From: Candidatus Woesearchaeota archaeon
GTDB taxonomy: Archaea; Nanobdellota; Nanobdellia; Woesearchaeales; GW2011-AR9
Assembly (NCBI GenBank): GCA_016179995.1
Contig: JACPCC010000064.1
Span: 1-5,989, forward strand
DNA length: 5,989 nucleotides
Direction: 5' to 3'
Both the position numbers and the translations under genes were made by a program. Under the pieces are notes generated by a model. The model was not told where the DNA came from. It was given only the letters and a program-made list of their open reading frames with translations, and did not search any database. The number at the start of each line of letters is the position of its first letter. Within the stretch, counting starts at the first letter, position 1. Below are positions 1 to 3,570 of this stretch, piece after piece.

Positions 1-1104
1 GAATTAATTATAAAAGATAAAAAATACCCCGCTTATCGCGTGCAGTGGAACTCTGCTCGTGGCCCTTACAAAGGGGGTATAAGATTTCATCCTGAAGTTT
101 CCCTCAACGAAGTTTCTTCTTTAGCTTTTTGGATGAGCATAAAATGCGCAGTTGCAGACTTACCTTTTGGCGGCGCAAAAGGCGGTATCACCGTCAATCA
201 CAAAAAACTATCTTCTTTAGAATTGCAAGAGCTAAGTCGCGCTTACGTTCGAGCTTTTTACAAAAATTTAGGTCAAAACAAAGATATTCCCGCTCCCGAC
301 GTTTATACTACTTCACAAATAATGGCTTGGATGCTCGATGAATATGAACAATTAATTGGTCAGAAAGAACCAGGATTTATTACTGGTAAGCCCCTAGAAT
401 TAGGCGGCTCTAAAGTACGTGATATCGCTACAGCTTTAGGTGGTATTTATATCTTAAAAGAAGCTATGAACAAGTTAAATATAAAAGAAAAGAAAGTTGC
501 CATTCAAGGTTTTGGCAATGCAGGAATGAACATGGCCAAATTATTATCAGAAGAAGGGTTTTCTATCGTAGCCGTTTCTGATTCACGAGGCGGAATTTAT
601 TCTCCAGATGGACTTTCCCTCAACGAAGTAATTTTAGCTAAAGAAAGTAATAGTTCAGTAATTAATTATAACAAAGCCCAAAAAATAAGCCCTGAAGAGT
701 TGTTAGAACTGCCCGTAGATATCTTAATTCCCGCGGCATTAGGTGGAGTAATCACTGCACAAAATGCTTCAAAAATTAAGGCTAAGATTATTTTAGAGTT
801 GGCTAATGGACCAACCACCCCAGAGGCAGATATTTTATTGCAAAAACAAAACACTCTTGTTCTTCCTGACGTTTTAGCTAATTCTGGTGGTGTTACTGTG
901 AGTTATTTTGAATGGGTACAAAATAGTTCTGGTGATTATTGGGATGAAGATATAGTAAAAGAGAAACTGCAAAAAAAAATGCTTCAAGCTTTTGAAAAAA
1001 TATGGACCTTATACGAGCAAAATAGTTTTGACTTTCGCACTGCAGCGTATATCTTGGCTTTAAGAAAGATAATCGCAGCAGAGAAGCTGAGAGGACGTAT
1101 TTAA
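1..1104 (+). CDS. gdhA: Glutamate dehydrogenase, hexameric type (5' end missing)
   Basis: Interconverts glutamate with 2-oxoglutarate plus ammonia using NAD(P); a cytosolic link between carbon and nitrogen metabolism. The reading frame is open from base 1, so the gene starts upstream; 367 residues are present and roughly 45-50 are missing compared with the usual 410-420. A GTG at base 40 is inside the conserved core and is not the start. In window numbering, the substrate-site lysines are K24 (GPYKGG), K48 (MSIK) and catalytic K60 (GGAKGG); D100 in IPAPD is the catalytic aspartate; TGKPLELGGS lies at 128-137. The Rossmann nucleotide loop GFGNAG is at 170-175, and D194 ends the second strand of that fold, so cofactor preference is unclear. 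S301 in NSGGVTVSYFEW contacts the substrate. The C-terminus is complete, and all key residues seen are intact, so the enzyme should be active. A T-rich stretch follows the stop. Confidence 0.97.
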   Translation, partial: ELIIKDKKYPAYRVQWNSARGPYKGGIRFHPEVSLNEVSSLAFWMSIKCAVADLPFGGAKGGITVNHKKLSSLELQELSRAYVRAFYKNLGQNKDIPAPDVYTTSQIMAWMLDEYEQLIGQKEPGFITGKPLELGGSKVRDIATALGGIYILKEAMNKLNIKEKKVAIQGFGNAGMNMAKLLSEEGFSIVAVSDSRGGIYSPDGLSLNEVILAKESNSSVINYNKAQKISPEELLELPVDILIPAALGGVITAQNASKIKAKIILELANGPTTPEADILLQKQNTLVLPDVLANSGGVTVSYFEWVQNSSGDYWDEDIVKEKLQKKMLQAFEKIWTLYEQNSFDFRTAAYILALRKIIAAEKLRGRI

Positions 1105-1120
1105 TGTTTTTAAATTTTCT
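1105..1120 (+). terminator. Possible T-rich archaeal terminator after glutamate dehydrogenase
   Basis: Directly after the TAA stop there are two T-rich runs, TGTTTTT and ATTTTCT. Archaeal RNA polymerase commonly terminates at T-runs without a hairpin. No stem-loop is seen here. The base composition is AT-rich throughout, so this is only a weak prediction. Confidence 0.3.
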
Positions 1121-1145
1121 AACCTAACAATTTCCCCACACAACC

Positions 1146-1156
1146 TTTATAAAAAA
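1146..1156 (+). promoter_or_regulatory. Candidate TATA box for the FHA-caspase gene
   Basis: TTTATAAAAAA matches the archaeal TATA-box pattern and is the best such box between the two genes. Initiation about 26 bases downstream would fall near 1176. That gives a leader of about 80 bases to the preferred ATG at 1258, or almost no leader to an in-frame GTG at 1180. A weaker A/T-rich stretch, TTCAAAATAAAG at 1231-1242, lies closer to the ATG and could be an alternative. Confidence 0.35.
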
Positions 1157-1257
1157 TCTAACATTTAATAGTCCTAAGGGTGTTTTTATCCCTCTATTAT
1201 TCTAGAGGACCATTTTGGTGTTTTGTCTGTTTCAAAATAAAGAATCAAACTAAAACC

Positions 1258-2265
1258 ATGGCTAAAATATTAATCTTACATCAGAAAGGAACCAATAGAA
1301 AAGTTGCTGTAAGCAGTTCTCTGCAAATAGGTCGTATGGACCCAGACCATCGCCATTTATGGGCCGTGCCAGAGAGAGAACAACCGCCAGAATTTGCCGG
1401 CTTAGAAGCTTTTCTTTATCTCTCTGGTGAGGGTCAAATTTCTCGAAATCATTTAGGTATTGCTAGAGATAATGAAGATTATTATGTTTTAGATTTAAAT
1501 AGTCTAAATAGTACTTATCTAAATGGAGTTAATATTAATCCTGAGAAAAGAAATCCACAACCTAAACTTTTACATCACGGTGACACAATTAGACTTCCTG
1601 GCGCAGTTGATTTAGAAGTAAAGTTGACAGAATTTATGAACTATGCTTTATTAATTGCAGCAGGCAGTGATAATCCTCTAGCTGCACAAAATGATGCAGA
1701 GCAATTATCCCAGGAATTAATTTCGCGAAAATATGTAGTTCATCTGCTAGAAGGAACTAACGCCACTAAACAAGCAGTAAGGGACAAATTGGATGAAATC
1801 AGCTGTCTGACAGTTTTGGAAAGTAAGTTTTTTCTCTATTTCCATGGGCACGGTTCTTGTGATGGCTTAAAATTAGGTGAGCAAACCCTCAACCCTCGTG
1901 AATTATACAAGAAATTAAAAAATATACGGGCACCTACTGCTGTAGTTTTAGAATCTTGTCATGCCGGTATTTTTGTAGATGAAGAAAATAAAGATAAAAT
2001 TCCAGAGGGAGTTTTAGTTCTAACCGCTAGTAATTCAGATAATTTTGCGAGAGAAAGTAATTCTCAGCCGGCTAATTACGGCGGTAGATTTACCCGAGCT
2101 TTAATAAGTTACATTAAAGAACATCCAGAAGAGTTTAATTTGAAAGATTTTTATCACAGCCTTTCAGAAGAAAATAGATATCAAGCTAAAGTACTGCTCC
2201 AAGAGCCGGTAATGGAAGGACATACATATCTTATGCCTAGAGTGACGTCGGCTTTGAGGTTTTAA
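1258..2265 (+). CDS. FHA domain-caspase-like (C14) protease fusion
   Basis: A 335-residue soluble protein with no signal peptide or membrane segment. Residues 1 to about 122 form a forkhead-associated (FHA) domain, a phosphothreonine-peptide binder: GR at 25-26, SRNH at 62-65, NSTYLNG at 84-90 and HGDTIRLP at 107-114 are the usual conserved points. Residues about 129-335 form a caspase/metacaspase-like peptidase C14 domain: YFHGHG carries the likely catalytic H198, ESCHAG carries the nucleophile C234, and LTAS-N-DNFARES followed by GGRFTRAL matches the family core. Both dyad residues are present, so the protease should be active. I infer that the FHA domain directs or controls it through a phosphoprotein. 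ATG 1258 is chosen because the first FHA strand (KILILH) begins directly after it. An in-frame GTG at 1180 would add 26 residues unlike any FHA sequence. The product resembles bacterial caspase-fusion proteins of signalling or defence loci; the substrate is unknown. Confidence 0.88.
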   Translation: MAKILILHQKGTNRKVAVSSSLQIGRMDPDHRHLWAVPEREQPPEFAGLEAFLYLSGEGQISRNHLGIARDNEDYYVLDLNSLNSTYLNGVNINPEKRNPQPKLLHHGDTIRLPGAVDLEVKLTEFMNYALLIAAGSDNPLAAQNDAEQLSQELISRKYVVHLLEGTNATKQAVRDKLDEISCLTVLESKFFLYFHGHGSCDGLKLGEQTLNPRELYKKLKNIRAPTAVVLESCHAGIFVDEENKDKIPEGVLVLTASNSDNFARESNSQPANYGGRFTRALISYIKEHPEEFNLKDFYHSLSEENRYQAKVLLQEPVMEGHTYLMPRVTSALRF

Positions 2266-2272
2266 TTAGTTA

Positions 2273-2296
2273 TAGCAAATGTGACTAATATTCGAA
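2273..2296 (+). repeat. Direct repeat, left copy, centred next to TTCGAA
   Basis: Matches 2379-2403 at 21 of 24 positions with one single-base insertion; the shared pattern is TAG-Y-AA-W-TGTGA-CTAAT-R-TTCGAA. In each copy the TTCGAA is near the middle of a longer imperfect palindrome, which suggests a duplicated dyad-symmetric binding site or hairpin unit. Confidence 0.75.
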
Positions 2297-2378
2297 CATT
2301 AATCTACACATTTACTTACAAGAAATTAAGAAACTACTTAATTTCTGTACCAAAAATTGTTCGTCAATTTTTGTGTAT

Positions 2379-2421
2379 TAGTAATTGTGAACTAATGTTC
2401 GAAAATATTTCACAATTACTA
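2379..2421. repeat. Long palindrome with 13 perfect pairs, right copy of the repeat unit
   Basis: Arms 2379-2391 and 2409-2421 are perfect reverse complements and enclose 17 bases that include TTCGAA. The left arm plus centre is the second copy of the direct repeat at 2273-2296. The right arm is also part of the outer terminal inverted repeat, so this hairpin and the element-wide stem are mutually exclusive folds. Confidence 0.8.
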
Positions 2422-2469
2422 TAGAAGATAAGTATCCGCATAGATTTAGTGTCAATATATAAGAAAAAC

Positions 2470-2485
2470 TTAAATAGTTATAACT
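2470..2485 (+). promoter_or_regulatory. Predicted core promoter and 10-base palindrome before the DUF5678-like gene
   Basis: TTAAATAG at 2470-2477 is a TATA-like box centred about 25 bases before the GTG start at 2498, the spacing expected for a leaderless archaeal transcript. Overlapping its right edge, AGTTATAACT at 2476-2485 is a perfect palindrome that could serve as an operator. No Shine-Dalgarno sequence is seen before the GTG. The region is very AT-rich, so the assignment is moderate at best. Confidence 0.4.
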
Positions 2486-2497
2486 TATATATCATTT

Positions 2498-2722
2498 GTG
2501 ACTAAAAATATATCTAAAGAATTCTGGGATGATCAACAATGGGGCTTTCGACATCATGCTGATTTGTTACAACAATTTAAAGATCAATGGGTCGCCATTT
2601 CTAACAAACAAGTTGTCTGCTTTGGAAAGCACTTAGAAAAAGTTGAAGAAGAAGCAAAGAAAATTACTAAAAAACAGGAAATTCCAGTAATGTTTGTAGA
2701 GTGCGGGGCACATTTATACTGA
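2498..2722 (+). CDS. Small DUF5678-like protein
   Basis: A 74-residue soluble protein with start GTG. The core at residues 29-54 (DQWVAISNKQVVCFGKHL followed by a charged EEAKK helix) matches the pattern I associate with DUF5678: a strand ending in WVAI, a short turn, a second strand ending in V-x-x-x-G, then an amphipathic helix. A final strand, IPVMFVE, follows. The biochemical function of the family is not known to me. Its TGA stop overlaps the ATG of the retropepsin-like gene by one base, so the two are almost certainly cotranscribed and translationally coupled. By analogy with other small-protein/protease pairs it could be an adaptor, inhibitor or substrate for that protease, but this is inference. 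GTG 2498 is chosen because of the TATA spacing upstream and the absence of another good start before the conserved core. Confidence 0.75.
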   Translation: MTKNISKEFWDDQQWGFRHHADLLQQFKDQWVAISNKQVVCFGKHLEKVEEEAKKITKKQEIPVMFVECGAHLY

Positions 2723-3168
2723 TGGTAAAAATTAATGGTTTCTTTGAGACATTCTTGGATAGGGAGTTGTATGAAAAAATCCAAGGAAGAAACAAAGTAA
2801 TTCGTATTCATTGCTTGATAAGATTGAAGAAAGTCGATGGTTGGACTGACCCCTATCCGGCAATTATAGATACGGGAGCACACACTTCTTTCCTTCCTTA
2901 TAGGGTGTGGTCTTCTGCCGAGCATCATATCTTCGGCGACCATTATGTTAAAGGCTTAGTACCTGAAGCAAAGATAAACGTCAAAGTTGGAGAAGTTACA
3001 GCCATTGTAGCTGATGTTCTTAACACTTCAAAAGAATATACTTTTCTATGTTTCTTATCTCCTAACGATAATACACCTATCATTCTGGGATTTAAAGAAT
3101 TGCTATCACAGTTTAAGATAATAATAGATTATTCTGAAAATAAAATGTTTCTGGAAGAAAAAGAATAA
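2722..3168 (+). CDS. Retropepsin-like aspartic protease
   Basis: A 148-residue protein, the right size for a single-domain, homodimer-forming aspartic protease. The active-site motif AIIDTGAHTSFLP places the catalytic aspartate at residue 50 (DTGA at 50-53), and the hydrophobic-glycine motif PIILGFKELL with ILG at 121-123 is followed by the expected strand KIIIDY. These two motifs in this order define the retropepsin-like fold. There is no signal peptide or membrane segment, so it is probably cytosolic. ATG 2722 is preferred to the in-frame GTG at 2701 because it forms a TGATG overlap with the upstream gene, typical of coupled reinitiation. The gene downstream is convergent, 16 bases away. 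The natural substrate is unknown. Proteins of this kind recur beside DUF5678-like proteins in archaea and some bacteria (recollection, unverified), which fits a paired function. Confidence 0.85.
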   Translation: MVKINGFFETFLDRELYEKIQGRNKVIRIHCLIRLKKVDGWTDPYPAIIDTGAHTSFLPYRVWSSAEHHIFGDHYVKGLVPEAKINVKVGEVTAIVADVLNTSKEYTFLCFLSPNDNTPIILGFKELLSQFKIIIDYSENKMFLEEKE

Positions 3169-3184
3169 ATCTCTAATTTAAAGC

Positions 3185-3535
3185 TTAGTATCTCTTTAGA
3201 AATTTCTTGTAAAGATAGTAAATGATTATTGCAAAAATAGCATACAACAACCCCTGAAGAACCGAGGAAAAGATGAAATTGCCTGAGCGAAAAACCGTTT
3301 CTATCAAATTGAAAAATGGAAAGATAATCGGAGACAACAAATAAATTAAGAGCCCGTAGTTAGAATCTAGAAAAAGCATTCCCACAAACCAAAATAGGAA
3401 AAAGACCGGACAACCAATTATAAATCCTATCAAACCGGCCCAAATGGTTTGTTTGAGGGTTAAAATTTTAGTGTTTATTGATTTTTTAGGCGAGTTATCA
3501 GTTTTTCTTCTTACCATTTTCTTTTTCCCCATCAT
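3185..3535 (-). CDS. Small multi-pass membrane protein, unknown function
   Basis: A 116-residue protein that I do not recognise. The first 30 residues are hydrophilic and rich in lysine and arginine. Three hydrophobic stretches follow at about 31-56, 60-80 and 88-109, and the tail KKFLKRY is basic. Both ends are positively charged and so would favour the cytoplasm. That fits an even number of spans, so the long first stretch, which contains a Cys-Pro in its middle, may be a helical hairpin. ATG at 3535 is chosen because a TATA-like box (minus strand TTATATT, 3565-3559) lies about 27 bases upstream. An in-frame GTG at 3553 would add six residues, and a second ATG follows immediately at 3532. 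It is divergent from the large amidotransferase gene and converges on the protease gene. Confidence 0.7.
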   Translation of the reverse strand: MMGKKKMVRRKTDNSPKKSINTKILTLKQTIWAGLIGFIIGCPVFFLFWFVGMLFLDSNYGLLIYLLSPIIFPFFNLIETVFRSGNFIFSSVLQGLLYAIFAIIIYYLYKKFLKRY

Positions 3536-3540
3536 AAGTC

Positions 3541-3550
3541 TTATAAAATA
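3541..3550 (+). promoter_or_regulatory. TATA box for the amidotransferase-Dph6 gene
   Basis: TTATAAAATA is centred about 26 bases before ATG 3571, so transcription should begin at or next to the A of the start codon (leaderless). There is no Shine-Dalgarno sequence in the 20 bases before the ATG. The box lies between the two divergent start codons and would overlap the initiation region of the minus-strand gene. Confidence 0.6.
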
Positions 3551-3558
3551 CACACCAG

Positions 3559-3565
3559 AATATAA
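3559..3565 (-). promoter_or_regulatory. TATA box for the membrane-protein gene
   Basis: On the minus strand the sequence reads TTATATT, centred about 27 bases before the ATG at 3535, again the spacing of a leaderless transcript. It lies within 12 bases of the other gene's start codon and only 8 bases from the opposing TATA box, so the two promoters share the same DNA. Confidence 0.5.
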
Positions 3566-3570
3566 GCTTT

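Larger units (their letters stand above)
2271..2423. repeat. Palindrome-tiled element with 31-base terminal inverted repeats
   Basis: The ends, 2271-2301 and 2393-2423, are imperfect inverted repeats of each other; the innermost 11 bases (TTCGAACATTA at 2291-2301 against 2393-2403) pair perfectly. The element also contains four consecutive palindromes. Palindrome 1: 2275-2283 with 2307-2315. Palindrome 2: 2321-2330 with 2337-2346, ten perfect pairs and a six-base loop. Palindrome 3: 2351-2359 with 2365-2373, nine perfect pairs and a five-base loop. Palindrome 4: 2379-2391 with 2409-2421, thirteen perfect pairs. Palindromes 1 and 4 share a direct repeat (2273-2296 against 2379-2403, 21 of 24 bases with one extra base) around TTCGAA. 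The dinucleotide TA at both outer ends would fit a TA target duplication, but TA is common here. It could be a MITE-like remnant, a structured RNA, or a set of protein-binding sites. The structure is read directly; the function is unknown. Confidence 0.8.

Noticed and set aside
129..341. Second plus-strand frame inside glutamate dehydrogenase
   Set aside because: Arg/Ser-rich out-of-frame translation of a well-conserved enzyme region; a shadow.
1180..1257. In-frame GTG at 1180 as the start of the FHA-caspase gene, adding 26 residues
   Set aside because: The added residues are Cys/Phe-rich and unlike FHA sequences, while the first FHA strand begins immediately after ATG 1258. The TATA box at 1146-1156 leaves the earlier start possible, so the rejection is not absolute.
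2321..2373. The perfect hairpins as bacterial-type intrinsic terminators of the FHA-caspase gene
   Set aside because: The stems are AT-rich and lack a following T-tract, and they belong to a larger ordered element; archaeal termination does not depend on such hairpins.
2271..2423. A tRNA or a CRISPR repeat array
   Set aside because: No tRNA consensus (no T-loop or anticodon arm layout, no CCA end), and repeats are not regularly spaced with unique spacers.
2584..2943. Minus-strand open frame of 119 codons
   Set aside because: It lies opposite the DUF5678-like and retropepsin-like genes, whose motifs and coupling are clear; the antisense product shows no recognisable domain.
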